Source: Melastoma dodecandrum (taxonomy: Eukaryota > Streptophyta > Magnoliopsida > Myrtales > Melastomataceae). From it: a stretch of 64,000 bases of DNA. The notes under the pieces were generated by a model. That model had not been told where the DNA came from, did not search any database, and saw only the letters and a program-made list of their open reading frames with translations. Shown one piece after another: positions 33,158 through 45,987 of the stretch (its first letter is position 1; the number at the start of each line of letters is the position of its first letter). Made by a program: the position numbers and the translations under genes. Where the stretch lies: contig JARUPY010000606.1 in NCBI GenBank assembly GCA_029817715.1, positions 8,556,001 through 8,620,000 on the forward strand, written 5' to 3'.

Positions 33158-34470
33158 CACCTACCACCAACAATTTGTAATGGGCAAAGGCTCGTGATTA
33201 CACGTGGAGCCACGGATTATGAACTTGGTGTCTAGGAGGCTTTCTTTCGCCAGAGAAGAGGATCTTTTTGAAGTTCAATTATGTCCGCCTTTTCAGGATT
33301 CATTGTGGTTCCTGTAGGAGAGGATTCTCTGGTGGATTCACACGCCTAGTACAATCTACAGTTTGTTGATGGCTGACCTCGTATTTCTTGACCTGCCAAG
33401 GGAGTCGACTGTGCTGCCAAAAGCCGGGTAATCCTCGCTGGTTGCTGGTTAGGTTGTGGTAATCGAACAGGGTTCTTGATTATGCGATTTTATGGTTTCA
33501 CAGACAAATGTCAGATTTTCTGATTCTGGGTTGACTGTGCCTTTTAGCTTTTTTGTGGCTATGTTGATGTCTTGGAGTGTATCTTGTGATGTTATCAGTC
33601 TTTCTGAACCAATCGAACTTTGAAATCCGCCTACAGGGCCGAGCACAGGCAACTAGCAACATCATGTTACTCTTTCCTGCGGGTCATTACAACAAAACCT
33701 CATATTACAAGGAAATACATACTCTTTCCTGCGGATTCGCTGAAATAGCACCTGCTGCGGCAAATAATTGAGGGCGTAACCACTGGAGGAGTGACGAAGT
33801 CTCGTCGAGAAGTTCGTTCTTGTCCTTGTCTTTGAATTCCCGCAGCAACGAGAGAAGACGACGGAGTTCTTCCCTTCCGTCCGTTCTTCAGCTCACAAAT
33901 AGGTTGGGCTTACATTTAGGGTCCCATTCTTTGGGCCTCGCCGTTGCTTAAGGACGGACAAAGGTTTTGTCCAGAAACAGGGGGGAAGTAAACGACGAGC
34001 ATGTCGTATTCGTAAGAACGCACTTGCTTGTCCGCAAGTTCCTCTTCTTTTACCACTTTCTGCGCTCACCTTGGTTTCGCTTCGCTTCCGCCGATCAATC
34101 CCACCAAACCACTCCCTAGTCCAAAGTTCTCTCGTCTTTTCTCTTCCTTCCCCTTATTTTCTCCGTTTCTACTAAAACCCATCTCGCACTTTTCCCAGTT
34201 CATCCCCTTCCGGATCAAATCAGGGTTTTTTTTTTGCCCATTTCTTGATTCCTACTTTGTGGAAGCATTGCTTGCTAAGTCAATATTTGCTGAGGTTATT
34301 AGATGGAAGCCAGATGAGGATCGTTCCTTGATCTTTTTCAGGGTAAGAAGTCTACCGTTTGTTACAGTATATTCCTAAAGAATTACTTTTTGTTGCTGGT
34401 GAGAATTGGGTTATTTCATTTCTGTCGGCGTTTTTGTCCTGTCAGGGAGCTGGTTGGGATTGTCGATTTG
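33158..34470. other. VPS26 3' UTR and Yippee-like gene 5' region
   Basis: About 1.3 kb without an ATG-led coding gene of interest. The left 500 bp is 3' UTR of VPS26. A pyrimidine-rich stretch at 34030-34340 is a likely 5' UTR exon or promoter of the next gene. Confidence 0.45.
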
Positions 34471-35093
34471 ATGGCGGAAATTGTGGGGCCTCGGTTGTAT
34501 TGCTGTTATAGGTGCCGTAATCATGTTTCCTTTCACGATGATATCATATCAAAGACTTTCCAGGTGGGTGCGTCTTTTGTGCCCTTGATGATGTTGAGGG
34601 ACGAAGATTTTTTTGTTCTCGTTGGTTGAAATGAGTTTCTGCCTGGCAACTTTGTTAAATGAACGGATAGGTTGAGCTAATGTGCTAGTACTTGATTGGA
34701 CTCGGTTGTTTGGCTTCGTAGAGTGTGCTTGCGGGCAAGTGTTAATGGGTTGCTATTCCTTGGGGGGATTTTGATTTCGTTTCGGGCCTTCCCCTGCTTT
34801 GAATTTCTTGATCCTCAAGTAACATCGGGCGCTCTGAGTTGGGTGTTCTGTTTTTATTCCAGGGAAGGAATGGAAGAGCTTTTCTGTTTTCTCATGCCAT
34901 GAATGTCACCGTTGGTCCGAAAGAGGATAGGAATCTTCTCACTGGCCTTCACACTGTTGCGGATATCTCTTGTGCTGATTGCAATGAGGTGTTGGGATGG
35001 AAGTATGAGAGAGCTTATGAAGCCTCACAGAAGTACAAGGAAGGGAAGTTCATCCTGGAGAAAGCTAAGATTGTCATGGACGACAATTGGTAG
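34471..35093 (+). CDS. Yippee-like zinc-binding protein
   Basis: Exons 34471-34563 and 34863-35093 encode a 107-residue Yippee-like protein, slightly shorter than typical plant members. The two zinc-ligand pairs are Cys12-x2-Cys15 and Cys68-x2-Cys71 (CADC). Between them are the family blocks [27 protein letters not shown] and [10 protein letters not shown]. The end has [20 protein letters not shown]. Yippee domains share a fold with cereblon's ligand-binding domain and MIS18; plant roles are poorly known. The intron is GT-AG, phase 0. Confidence 0.93.
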
Positions 35094-37471
35094 AGTGTCG
35101 CCTGTACTCTGTGATTCATCATCAATCTCCCAGATGGTGAATATTGGCTATGCCCGCAATGTAAATATCCCTTACTCCATTCGGAAGTTTTGCGTGGCGT
35201 CTCTTGTGTCTCTTGCCTTCTATTCTTTCCACACCCTCTGGCGGGAACTGTTTATAAGAAGGATTGTGAATATTTGTCACATTTGTCTGAAATGACCGCA
35301 GAATCTATCTGCTGGTACTCTGCAACTTGTCCAAATCATTGTCATCTTTATTTATGAATGAAGCATGCCGGTGTTGTCTTTGTTAATAGTGTATTAAAGA
35401 TATAAAAAGTAGCTGTTTGTGTTGTTTGGCATTATTGCCTTGTCAAGGCACACTGCTTACATTGTATTGGCAATTCGATTGCGGGCAATATGGATTTGGT
35501 GGCGGTGAAGTGGGGTACATGTTTTCTCCAGTTTATTATCAAGTGGGGTACATGTTTTCTCCAGTTTATTATCAGCCTTATCGAGAATGAAAACCGAGAC
35601 AGATCAACTTAAATGTTGTTTGTCAGCAATCCACCAGGGTAGTGGGAAATATCGGGGTCAGAATGTAGGATGCTTGATAGAGGAAGCAAGCATACAAGAA
35701 AAAGGTGGGAATCCGATTCGATTGGTGGGGGTCTTATAATCTTCGCCCATCTTTTTTTTCTGAAATGTTGCTACTATTTTGACTTTCTATATGTAATCTT
35801 TGAAGCCAGACAAATATGCTTGGGAGGGTCTCCCCTTTAATTGGTGATTGTTCTTTTTTATCTTAAATATCTATCTGGCTACCCCAGGATCAATCTCGAT
35901 AGGTAAAAGCTATTTTTTTGCGTAATTTGCCCTTTCAACTCAATGTAATGTTCAGTCCATGGCGGCAGGACAATGATACCTGCTGAAAGTACCTGCATTT
36001 GGTTAGGACCCTTCTTTTTCATCCCAAACCGCGTTTCAGGATCTTTGTATCGATATCTCAGCAAGAAACCCAACGATCGATCACCGTGTTCCGTGATCTC
36101 AGAACCAGGTATTTCCTTCAGAGATTGTAGTGCCGTCGGCAACATTCTGTTATGGCATCACAAGCGATGGTCCCTGGGTTCCAGAAAGCATGGTCCCTCG
36201 AGTGACCGGATCTCCAAAAGCTTTCTTTGCGTAGGATGAGAGCAACCCATACTTGCAGGACTTTCTTTGGCTGCCATCCGGGTGGACAAATTCCTTTCAC
36301 ATGTTTTCGAGGGACATCTCGGTGCCGCATCTCCCACATGTCAATGACAACATGGTCGCAGAGAACTTGTACTAATGATAATGTCTCGGCATCCGGTCAG
36401 GTTGAGTAAGGTGCGTTGCGGTGGCTTTTGAGTTGGACCAAGTATGGGATCTTACGAGGGGAAATGATCCTGTCAATGTCCAAACAACTGCATGCGGGGA
36501 GGTGGAAAAGGAGTATAGTTTGGGAGCCAGTGTTGCCCCAAGTGCAAGAAAGGCTTACAGCACAAAAGTCAAAAGATGGACGTCCAAAATGGTTAGAGAT
36601 GTAAACGACACAAATCTGAGAAGTGGGGTTTGATTTAATCATAAACAGCAACACTCAAGAGAGGAGGAGCGGCTAGGGATGAATTTGTGTAGTGAGGAAC
36701 AGCAAAAGAAAAGGGAAAAGGGCAAAGTGATGTTCGCTTTTGAGTTCAATTCGAGGTCGAGAAAGGAATCTCGATCCCACTAACAAAGCTAAAAGATCTT
36801 TTCTAGTGGAACACAGCATAAAAAAGACAACAACAGTGTGATCCCATCGAGGAGGAAAAGATAATCAAAGTTCGACATCTTCCCTCCACCCTCCCACTAA
36901 AACATGTTGTTCCTCCTCTGCATCCCCACAATCCCATGTTTTATGATTTAGTAAGGAGGCAAAACAAGGTTTGATTTATTCTGATCCATCCTCTTAAGAT
37001 GTTCGGATTCATGGTTTGTAAACAGATGAGCTTCAGACACTTCTAACTACTTAAAAGCTCTTTGTGGGGATGAACCGTCCACAATGCCATTACCGATGGG
37101 CTACGTTTCTCGCGGCTTCTTCGTCGGCCAAAGGCAAACGCATGGAACCATAATGAAATAAAAAGGAGCAGATAGCATGCATATGCTTTATAACAAAGCT
37201 TTCTACTATGCCTTTTTCCCTTTAAGACCAGCATCCCCTCCCTTTGAAAGTCTTTTGTTCCCCCACTACCTCCACTTATTTTCCTTCTCAAACACACCAC
37301 TGACCCTCTCTCTCAGCCTTCTCTCTTTTCTCCACCTTCTTCTTCTTCCTCCTCCTCCTCTTCATATCCTTCTCCTAAGTGAAAGAGAAGCACCCTTAGC
37401 TTTTCAATCACCCTTTGCCCCCCCCAAACCCCCTTTGTGGTTTTCCCCTTTTCCCTTTGGCTCTTTTATCC
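35094..37471. other. Intergenic region before the Dof gene
   Basis: 2.4 kb. A perfect 33-bp tandem duplication lies at 35508-35540 and 35541-35573. Short open frames at 35880-36650 on both strands look non-genic. A pyrimidine-rich leader (37220-37470, with CTT/CCT runs) is probably the Dof 5' UTR. Confidence 0.45.
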
Positions 37472-38490
37472 ATGGATGCTTCTCAGTGGACTCAGGTACC
37501 ATCTCTTCTTCCTCTCCCTCTACCTTTTTCACCTTTCTCCACAAAAGCAAAGACAACTTTCTTCTTCTTCTTCTTCTAATCTCCCACCCCTCCTTTTTTT
37601 TGCCTCTTTTTTTGACCAGTGCTTTTTATGTCTTTATGTTTCTGGTGATTGATTAGGGGTCGTTTCCAGGCGATATTAAGCCGCACATGGGAAGTTCTAG
37701 ACAGCAAGCACCACTGCATCAACGAGAACAACAACAAGAGAGGAAGACCGTGCAGCCACACAAGGACCAGGCCTTGAATTGCCCGAGGTGCAACTCCGCC
37801 AACACCAAGTTTTGTTACTACAACAACTACAGCGCCTCTCAGCCCAGGTACTTCTGCAAGACCTGCCGAAGGTATTGGACTGAGGGCGGGTCCCTTAGGA
37901 ACGTCCCGGTTGGTGGGGGATCACGAAAGAACAAGAGGTCCTCTTCGTCGGCGTCGGCATCGACTTCAGGATCGAAGACAAAGCTCCCTTTGGAGCATCA
38001 TCATCAGCAAGACCAGGACCAGAACCCCAGAATTATCCACCAGGGCCAGGATCTCAACCTGGCGTTCCCCCCACCGTCCGATCATGACCGGGACGAAAAC
38101 CCTAAATCTCCCTCCATAGACCTTCTCAAGGGGAACAGCGGGATTTCCTCCATGGTCCTCAGCCTGGGATCCTTCATGCCTTCCCTGCCGATCCTGGAGA
38201 CGAGCACGAGTTACTCTGCAGGGTTCCCTTTGGTGGAATTCAGGCCAAGCCTCGGGTTCCCAAACTCTGATGGCTTCGAGAACAGCTACGGAAGCCTTCA
38301 GGGCTTGCAAGAGAGTAGTTCTACCGGTGCAAAGCTGTTCTTCCCGGTGGAGGATTTGAAACAGGTTCCTGGCCCATCACCAAGCAACAGCACCAATCAT
38401 CATCACCATCATCATCAGTTCGATAATAACAGGCCGCAGGGCGACCCTAGTGGGTATTGGAACGGTGTTTTGGGCGGAGGTTCCTGGTAA
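37472..38490 (+). CDS. Dof zinc-finger transcription factor
   Basis: Nuclear DNA-binding protein that recognises AAAG cores. Exon 1 (37472-37495) encodes MDASQWTQ and exon 2 (37657-38490) the rest, 285 aa in total. The Dof domain spans about residues 48-100 with zinc ligands Cys50, Cys53, Cys75 and Cys78 ([21 protein letters not shown]...[16 protein letters not shown]). A Ser/Ala-rich basic linker ([10 protein letters not shown]), Gln/His-rich stretches and a C-terminal [11 protein letters not shown] follow. The tiny first exon of MDxxQW type followed by one intron is usual for one Dof subgroup associated with vascular tissue. The specific orthologue is not assigned. Confidence 0.95.
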
Positions 38491-39278
38491 ATCACCGAGA
38501 GTATATCATTATGCAGACCAAGTCGCATGGGAAATGATACTGGTCCATTCAACGCGAGGAGGCCTTGGATGGCATTGTACGGGACTAATGGCATGCTGCA
38601 TCATTGGAGTTCATCGCTAACTTCAATGGCGATTGACCCTTAATAGCTTGGTTTGAGTTTATTTTTTCCCAAGTCATATATTAGGGTTACTGGCTCTCAT
38701 CTTCTCACGGTGTTTTGTATTTTCTTGGGTTTTTTTTTCCTTAAACAATTTGTTTTACATCTTTCCTTAGTAAATATTAATGATATATATCATTTTATGA
38801 TATTTACTTTATTGGGTTTGGATTATTCATATTTTGGATGTCCTTTGAGAGAGCAAATGGTAGGAGGGATACATAGAGATTGAGATGAAATGAATCACGG
38901 AATGATAATCATCGATCCCTACCCAGAATCTCCAACCCTTTTCATTTTCTTTTTCTTTTCTTTCAACTTTTTACAGATGGCAATGCAAAATGCTTTATAC
39001 CAAGTCAGAGGGAAGTCGGGTCTTATCCGCGAGACCAATCTTGATAGATGAGATTAGAAAGTCCCTTTTACAGATTCTTCTTCCTACTTCCTCTTCCTCT
39101 TTCACAGACATGGGAAGAAGGAATTTCTTTCAGTAAAATTTGATATCTCAAATTATAAGATGGATCAAAGCAACAGTGCTGCCTTATATATATATATATA
39201 ATGTGCTATTGACCCCATCCATCCCCGACTTTATTCTCCCCCACATGGGGAGTGGTGGGGTGGTGATTCCTCTTTGGA

Positions 39279-39310
<32 letters not shown>

Positions 39311-41895
39311 CGAGACACACCGGGACATCATGATGCTCGTGATGGATGTGTTGCAGCCTTTTAAGTTTTATTTTCATCCACTAACGAAACATCTCATGAG
39401 TATGGCCTCAGATCAACTTGGGAATTGAGGTGTGGGAGGGGGGAGGATAAGGGCTTTGTTTTTGCCTGGCCTTATTTAGTCAGCGTCATCCCGGGGAGAT
39501 GCTTTCCCATGTCAGCTTACTGTCGTATACAATATGGGGTTTTCAACATCATCCCCTTTGTGATAACTTGCCTTTAACATAATCAAATTTTCTTAGGGAA
39601 GTCGAAACAAGGGTAACGGGAGTGCTCGTAGGCCCCCTCCACCAAGTCAACATTCTCCTCGGCATCCGTGCATCAACTTTAAGAAATTCTAAGCTGGGCT
39701 TCGTGGGGGGAGGGACGGTTTTTTGTGGGGTTTAGGGATGAACAAAAGAAGCGCAGGTGTCACACGCCACCGCCCCCTTCATGAGAAACGACAGATGATG
39801 ATGATGAATGCCAATGGAAGTAGGGGGAAGTCACTTTCGCTGTTGCCAAACACGAGCAAGCGGTCTTGCCTGCCCCACCCTTTCTCTCTCGTGGAATCTC
39901 TTGATTGTGCTTGCCCTAAATCTAGTCTTGGGTCATTTGTCTCGGTCCAATATTTTTGTATTATTTGGATTTCAATTTCATCATTCATTCTTACCTCCTC
40001 GTCCTCGCCTAATGGGGCGTCCTCCTCCTCCTCCTCCTCCTCCTCCTCCTCCTTATTGTCCTCTCTTACCTCCACCCATCCTCGTGAATATCAATCATTA
40101 CGTCTTCCCAGTGCTAACACTTGGTCTTCGTTTCCAGGAAATCAACACGTGACGCGATTAAGGTTGCTTCTTTTATTAGTGGTGTTTACTAACTTTCCCA
40201 TAACCCCAGAATTTGCAGACACCCAACAAACACTGAACACAATAAACAAATGATGAATATGTAATAAGGGGTGCTGAGATTATATATATGTCAATTCGAA
40301 TAGGGACCACCCACACACATCATCAAATATCATCATTACCAAAACCCTATGATTCCTCCACGCTGTTTGAGAAGGCACGGCACACCCCATGATTCAACCA
40401 TCCCCAAACCTAGTCCCGAAATTTTCGCTTACTCTTTCTTTTGCCCTGAGATCCATTATTCAAATCTCTAAACCGGTTTCTTCCCCCCATGATGTCAAAT
40501 TATTACACAAAATCAGAAGTGAGTGCCTCTCTCTCTCTCTTTTTTGCTTCTGGGGGGACATCAATGCTCCTCACTAAGATTTTCAAGCAACAATCCATTA
40601 GAGATATGTAAAATAAAGGAAGGCAATCTAGTCATTCATCACAATCATAAGACTTCCATTGCCCCCAGGTTTTTGAGGATTTTTGGCGCATAAGGAAATC
40701 GTTGTTCCTCTTAAGAATGGGCCGATAATGGGCCTCGGGTAATGTCCAACGTAGGCCCAATTTTTAGCAGTTCCCGCCTCCCACAACGGTCTACCCCTCC
40801 GTCGCTCTCCTCACGCACTTCCTCTGCAAGGTACTTTATGCCCTGTTTTGCAAGATGCAGTTTTTTTGCTATATTGATCTTCAGAATCTTTGCACCGATA
40901 CAACTATTACTGAAGACGGAAGAGCGACTCTGGGATGCCGGTGATAGTAACTTTACACTCTCGTGCAGAGACTTTTTGTAATCCTATAAGATCAGCATTT
41001 GGTCTCCACGGACGAGGCAATGAATGAGTGTTCGGTGATGCGTGGCTCCTGAGGTGGGAGAAATTGTAATTGGCTTGTTGCATAGAAGCATTTATTGTAA
41101 ATGGTTATGTGAGATTTCCTTGTCAAAATGCATGGAGTTTCCAGAATGATCTGACCAAAATGAGTCGAGCTCGTGGTTAGGACCTACCACGAGTAAGTAA
41201 TGTTCATGAGCAACTCTGTTGCGGCTTCATTGGGTCTGCTAAGGCATCATATTTTGGGATAACAGGAGCATTGTCTATGAAATGTTCATCTGCCTGCCGA
41301 TTAGACCAGCACTCACTGCTAAGAAGTGGGACTTTCGCCTTTCTGGCATGCTATGCATCTTTCTTGTCATATTGAACAGGTGGTTTTAAGGGTTGTTCAG
41401 CGAGAGAACAGATGGGATTAGATTTGGACACTATAGCTGCCATTCCAACAACAACTACTATTCTCCTTTCAAGAACAAAACCTCCTCCTCCCTCTATGGC
41501 TATTTTTGGTTGTTCACAATGACCATGTTCGCCTCGCTATAACGGCTGTCTTTGGACCGTTCTTATTCCAAAATACACTTGATCGTTGATAACCCCGTCA
41601 TCAAAACTGACAGTCAAAAGTGAGTCTGGGACAAAGCAGAGCTGCTAGGCAGCATCTCCCCCTCGGGTGAAGAATTGCTTTCGCTTTTGGGATATCAACT
41701 TGGCCGATGGCCATACCAAGGCTAGAAAATTAAAAGTATTTGTCCATGATTCTCCTCCAATGACTAGGACTTGTTCTTTCCCTTTCCTGTCTCCCCAATA
41801 TGCCCCTCCAGCCCAACCGTGAATATTATCCCCTGTCCTTAACCGAGAACAGGGGCTCTTTCATAATTTCACCTTTACGCTCGTGGGATCAACCT
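38491..41895. other. Long intergenic region with microsatellites
   Basis: About 3.4 kb with no recognised gene. Contents: Dof 3' UTR, a (TA)n at 39187-39201, a (GA)n at 39284-39310, a (TCC)n at 40018-40052 and a short (CT)n at 40530-40540. The part from about 40750 to 41895 precedes MIR828. Confidence 0.5.
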
Positions 41896-41899
41896 CTCA

Positions 41900-41908
41900 T
41901 CTATATAG
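41900..41908 (+). promoter_or_regulatory. Possible TATA box for MIR828
   Basis: CTATATAG about 115 bp before the hairpin, on the same strand. Position fits a short primary transcript leader; not otherwise supported. Confidence 0.4.
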
Positions 41909-41927
41909 CATGGGCCAGCTGAGCCAT

Positions 41928-42065
41928 ATGCTATCCCTAGCGAGAAAGGTTGAGGAGATGGAGGGTGAAGAAGGAGAAGGAAGCTGTCGATTCGAGGAGG
42001 ATGATACCGGCCTCCATAGTAACATTTCTTGCTCAAATGAGTATTCCAAACACTCCTTCGGCTGA
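41928..42065 (+). other. Small ORF overlapping the MIR828 hairpin
   Basis: An ATG-led frame of 45 codons (MLSLARKVEEMEGEEGEGSC... to a TGA) starts about 80 bp before the hairpin and runs through the mature miRNA sequence. It could be an incidental frame or a pri-miRNA-encoded peptide. No homology is recognised. Confidence 0.3.
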
Positions 42066-42140
42066 GCAGAGAACCTCTGATCCCCTCTCAAATGATGTTT
42101 GAGATGCTCATTTGATCAAGGAATGTTATTGATGGAGGTT
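42010..42140 (+). ncRNA. MIR828: MIR828 microRNA precursor
   Basis: A hairpin whose 5' arm at 42027-42048 is an exact match to the 22-nt miR828 (TCTTGCTCAAATGAGTATTC...). The 3' arm (about 42092-42130, GATGCTCATTTGATCAAGGA...) pairs with it and the pairing extends outward to CTCCAT/ATGGAG. The loop is about 45 nt. miR828 is a 22-nt miRNA that targets R2R3-MYB mRNAs of the anthocyanin/phenylpropanoid and trichome type and TAS4, and can trigger secondary siRNAs. It is known mainly from eudicots, which helps place the organism. Confidence 0.93.
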
Positions 42141-43076
42141 CTGTCGATCATGAAAAGGGTTTCAGGATCCTGGTAATCTCCCGCAGATCCTCCAATAAGT
42201 CAGATAAGTTTATCTTGAACTTTGGTTTCCTATGTCAGTCAGTTTATCTGCATAATTGCGCGGAGAACTTACTTCCAGCATACAAAACTTACATCATATG
42301 CAGCAACAACGACAACATCTCGTACCGTTTGTCTCAAAACCTCGCCATCGGCTGGTTTCTACAAGTTGAAGGAAGGATAATACAGGGAAGAAGATAAGGA
42401 TGATATCAGATGTAAGAATAGTTTTGCTTTCCCTGCCGTGCCATCACAGGCATGTGCGGCATCGTTTTCACTGTCGGCCAGGAACCGTCATCTCGTTTGG
42501 CTACTCGGTAAACAAGTGAGTCTATTTCTGGAGGGTTTATAGTTGAATGTCGCCTTCAAACCAATGAATACCTGATGAAAATTACAGGCAATTGAATGAT
42601 AGAAAAGAATCCCAACTGCCATTCTCAGGCGCCCCCCCTCCCCCTCCCCCCCCTCCCAAAAAAAAAAAATATTACCGGGCCTTTTCTCGGAATTGGGCCC
42701 GGGCCTCATTTCTACCAAAGGAAAGCCCATCAAGGAAAACCCGAGGGAGGGACCACCGTGGTCCGTGCCGCACTGGATCACGGCCGCGTCGGTCGCTCCG
42801 TCCCCTGTCACCGCTGCAGGCGACGTGAAATCAAAAATGGACGGAAAACGACGAAAGAAAGAGAGAAGAAAAAAGAAATTGAATTAGCGGCACCGGCCAC
42901 CGTCCCCTCGCTAGTTCTTCCTGCTCTGGTCTTCTTCGCCATCGTCTACCCGCGCGGTGCAAATTCTCGACCCCCCGAAATCCCCAATCCCTTCCTCGGA
43001 TTTCACCAATCGAGGCCGGTTTTTGGTCCCCGAGCGAGTGGTTTCTTGTGATCGGAAGGCCTTGTGACGTTGCGCG
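42141..43076. other. Intergenic region and ACBP promoter/leader
   Basis: No gene recognised from 42141 to 42600. From 42620 a C-rich and A-rich tract is followed by GGGCCC-type elements (near 42690-42705) and a likely 5' UTR of the ACBP gene. Confidence 0.45.
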
Positions 43077-45453
43077 ATGGATAATGCGGACTGGCAGCAG
43101 CTTCTCCAGTCGGTAGTTTTAGGTTTGATCTTCTCTTACCTGTTGGCGAAGCTCATCTCCATCCTGTTTTCATTCAAGGAGGATAACCTCAGCATAACCC
43201 GCGGCCGTGACGCCCCGAGGGTGGCCGATAGGGTGCCTGACCCGACGGATTTGGACTCGGTCCTCGCCGAGCACGGAAGCGTGAGGGATAACGAGGATGA
43301 TGATGGCAGGGATGACGGGTTGGGGAGCGACAGCGATTGGGAGGGAGTGGAGTGCACCGAGTTGGACGAGATGTTTAGCGCTGCCACTGCGTTTGTGGCT
43401 GCGGCCGCTGCGGACAGAGCAGCCACGGCTAGGAGAGTTGGGAATGACGTTCAGCTGAAGCTGTATGGATTGTATAAGATCGCGACCGAAGGGCCTTGTA
43501 GCGGGCCGCAGCCTTCCGCTTTGAAGATGACCACGAGGGCAAAGTGGTAAGGCATTTGGCGTGTTCTGCTGTTTTGTTGAACTAGATCTAGACAGAGCTA
43601 TGTCTTTGTTGTTACTCCTCAGCAATATGTTGTCTGAAGGAGATTAGATCGGGGTATTTATTATCAGATTTTGGACGATTATAGTGGACTAATTGGATTC
43701 AACCATGAATCTTGTGTTTTGGATTAAGGGTTGGTGTAACAATATAAGGCAGGCATTGATAAGAAAATAATTATTTGGTGACAGGCAAGCATGGCACAAT
43801 TTAGGAGCTCTGCCTCCGGAGGATGCAATGCAACAGTACATTGACATTGTGACGGCGTTGTACCCTACTTGGCTAGATGGTTCCAGCTTGGTGAGACCCG
43901 AATGTTTCTTTACCAGATTGTGTGTTCTGATTACTTTTGTGTGGGAGATGCAGCTATTCCAGTTATCCATCTTGATATTGACTACTACTGTTTGTTTCAT
44001 TTATCAGAAGAGTAGAAGTGCAGGAGGCGATGCATCCAACACAGAGACGAAAGGACCAATGGGACCAGTTTTTAGCTCATTTGTTCATGAGGAATCGGGA
44101 AGTGACTTGTAAGCTTCCTTTTGTTCCGACTGCCAATTATTCATTCTCTGTGCTCGAAAGTAATCATTCATTTAGACATTCTTCTGCATACACATGTGAA
44201 ATGCTGTCAAACTTTTCGTGGTTTATACGTCACAGGGTACTTTTCTTATTAACTTTACAAGGAAGTGTGGTTAATTTGAGTGTGACATTATCTGTCTGAG
44301 GATATCTCTGTCCCTTGTTCGTTGAGATATGATTTTCAGTGGAGCAGCTGTAAATATGTGACATTCTTTATTGTTTGTATCTATGTAGTACTAATAATTG
44401 TATGGTTTTTGGCAGAAAAATGGATGAGATACATGCGTTTGCTCGGGAAGGGGAGATGGAAAACTTACTTAAATGTATTGAATCTGGAATTTCTGTTAAC
44501 GTTAAAGGTACTGGCTCGCGTCTTTAGTCATGATTAAGGTATATGAATTATAGGTTCCTTTATGTTGCTGATCAAATGGCTAAAGTGATTGTTTTTCGAC
44601 CAGTTGGTTTTGTTTGATTCTCTTCCACTAACCATATGGATTGTGTTATTTTATTTTATTTTTCAAAAGTTTCTCTGCTTTCATGAGTAGAACAGATTGT
44701 TAAGTATGAGCTCAGTCGTGCCTGAATGTTGATAGGATATCTGCAGTTCTTAAAGCTATTAAAAATACATGCTGTTGAATTTGGATTTGGTAAAAACGAT
44801 TTGAAGATAGGATGGTTATATAGAACATAGGTAAGAAATTTAGTGTTGCCTTCTTGTACGGGCATTGAGAGGTTATACTTAAATACTTGAGAATACATGG
44901 TTGTGAAGAGTGAGTACTGAGTGGGTCTGGGACAAATTTCAGGGAGAGTATCCATGTTATGATCCTGGAAATGGTAAAGCTGAAAAGATTGGACCTTCTT
45001 TCGCAAAGTGAGATTTATTTGGCTGGTTGCAGATAGCGAGGGTAGGACTCCGCTGCATTGGGCCGTTGATCGTGGTCATCAAAAGGCTGTAGAGTTACTC
45101 ATAAGCCAAAATTGTGACCTGAATGCCAAGGTACACGGTTCTTTTCCCTGACTGGCTGCATATAGGATGGTAATGCTTACAAAATTATCCCACTACTTGT
45201 CGGGGAATGCAGGCATTTGTGTTCTTTGTAGGAATATGTATAAAATATGATCAACAATCTTTCTCTTCAACAGGATGATGAAGGCCAAACGCCTTTGCAC
45301 TACGCTGTTACGTGCGAGCGGGAAAGCATTGCCGAGATCCTTGTGAAGCACCACGCAGCTCTCGACATCAAGGACAACGAAGGCAGTTCTCCTGCCGATT
45401 TGTGCGAGTCGAACTGGCCCTGGTTCCAAGCCGCCATGAAGCGGGACAACTGA
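43077..45453 (+). CDS. Acyl-CoA-binding protein with ankyrin repeats (class II ACBP), 6 exons
   Basis: Membrane-anchored acyl-CoA carrier of the ACBP1/ACBP2 type. Exons 43077-43546, 43785-43890, 44008-44108, 44416-44507, 45033-45130 and 45274-45453 give 348 aa. An N-terminal hydrophobic helix (LLQSVVLGLIFSYLLAKLIS) anchors it. An acidic linker follows, then the ACB domain (about 98-190) with LKLYGLYKIATEGPC, ALKMTTRAKWQAWHNLG and EDAMQQYIDIVTALYP. After a variable spacer, ankyrin repeats start at MDEIHAFAREGEMENLL, followed by GRTPLHWAVDRGHQKAVELL and GQTPLHYAVTCERESIAEIL. Such proteins bind long-chain acyl-CoA and phospholipids and use the ankyrin part for partners such as ERF factors. All introns are GT-AG. 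Confidence 0.95.
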
Positions 45454-45987
45454 TCCCCTGGTTGACATTGCTCTCTCTTTGCAGTAGATGAATTCGCTGT
45501 TTACTGTACATAAGATTCCAGATCCCCGCTTCTTCTGGTTTAAACGTGGGGGTGGGTGGACGGGTTATTTCCAGGTCACTTCCCCTATTGGGATCTGAAT
45601 AGGACATCTCTACTTGTAACAGTCGCGCACAATGTATGCCCCACAATGTTATGGATGAAACAAGTGATGTGAATGGCGCCAATGGCGTAAGCAGGTGGTC
45701 ACTGTAGTATTCTCAATCTGGACGAATTTAAGCCAGAGGGAAACATGGTGGGTGGTGGGATGGGATTACATCCACTGCAGCGAATCCACAATCCTAACCA
45801 TCCCATTCCCCCAACTAGGGAAGTACCGTGGGATTACTCTTTGGGCTTTACTGGGCCGGGCCGGTAGCAAAGCCTTCTGACAAAAACAGATAATATCCCA
45901 GCGGCCTTTTATCCTCTAAGAACCCTAATTTAGTCCAGTTGGGACTCCACTTGACGGCAAGGCCACCGAAAAAAGGAAAAAAGAAAA
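45454..45987. other. ACBP 3' UTR and Pcc1 promoter
   Basis: No further gene. TGGGCTTT and GGGCCGGGCC elements at 45840-45865 precede the Pcc1 gene. Confidence 0.45.

Noticed and set aside
33355..33378. A partial complement to miR827 in the VPS26 3' UTR
   Set aside because: Only about 13 contiguous bases match and the seed side does not pair; VPS26 is not a known target.
34028..34378. Open frame before the Yippee-like gene
   Set aside because: It begins with a non-ATG codon, is pyrimidine-rich in DNA and looks like a 5' UTR; the Yippee start at 34471 fits the family.
39723..40253. Open frames on both strands around 39.7-40.2 kb
   Set aside because: They are built on a (TCC)n repeat and flanking low-complexity DNA, with no domain and no splice context.
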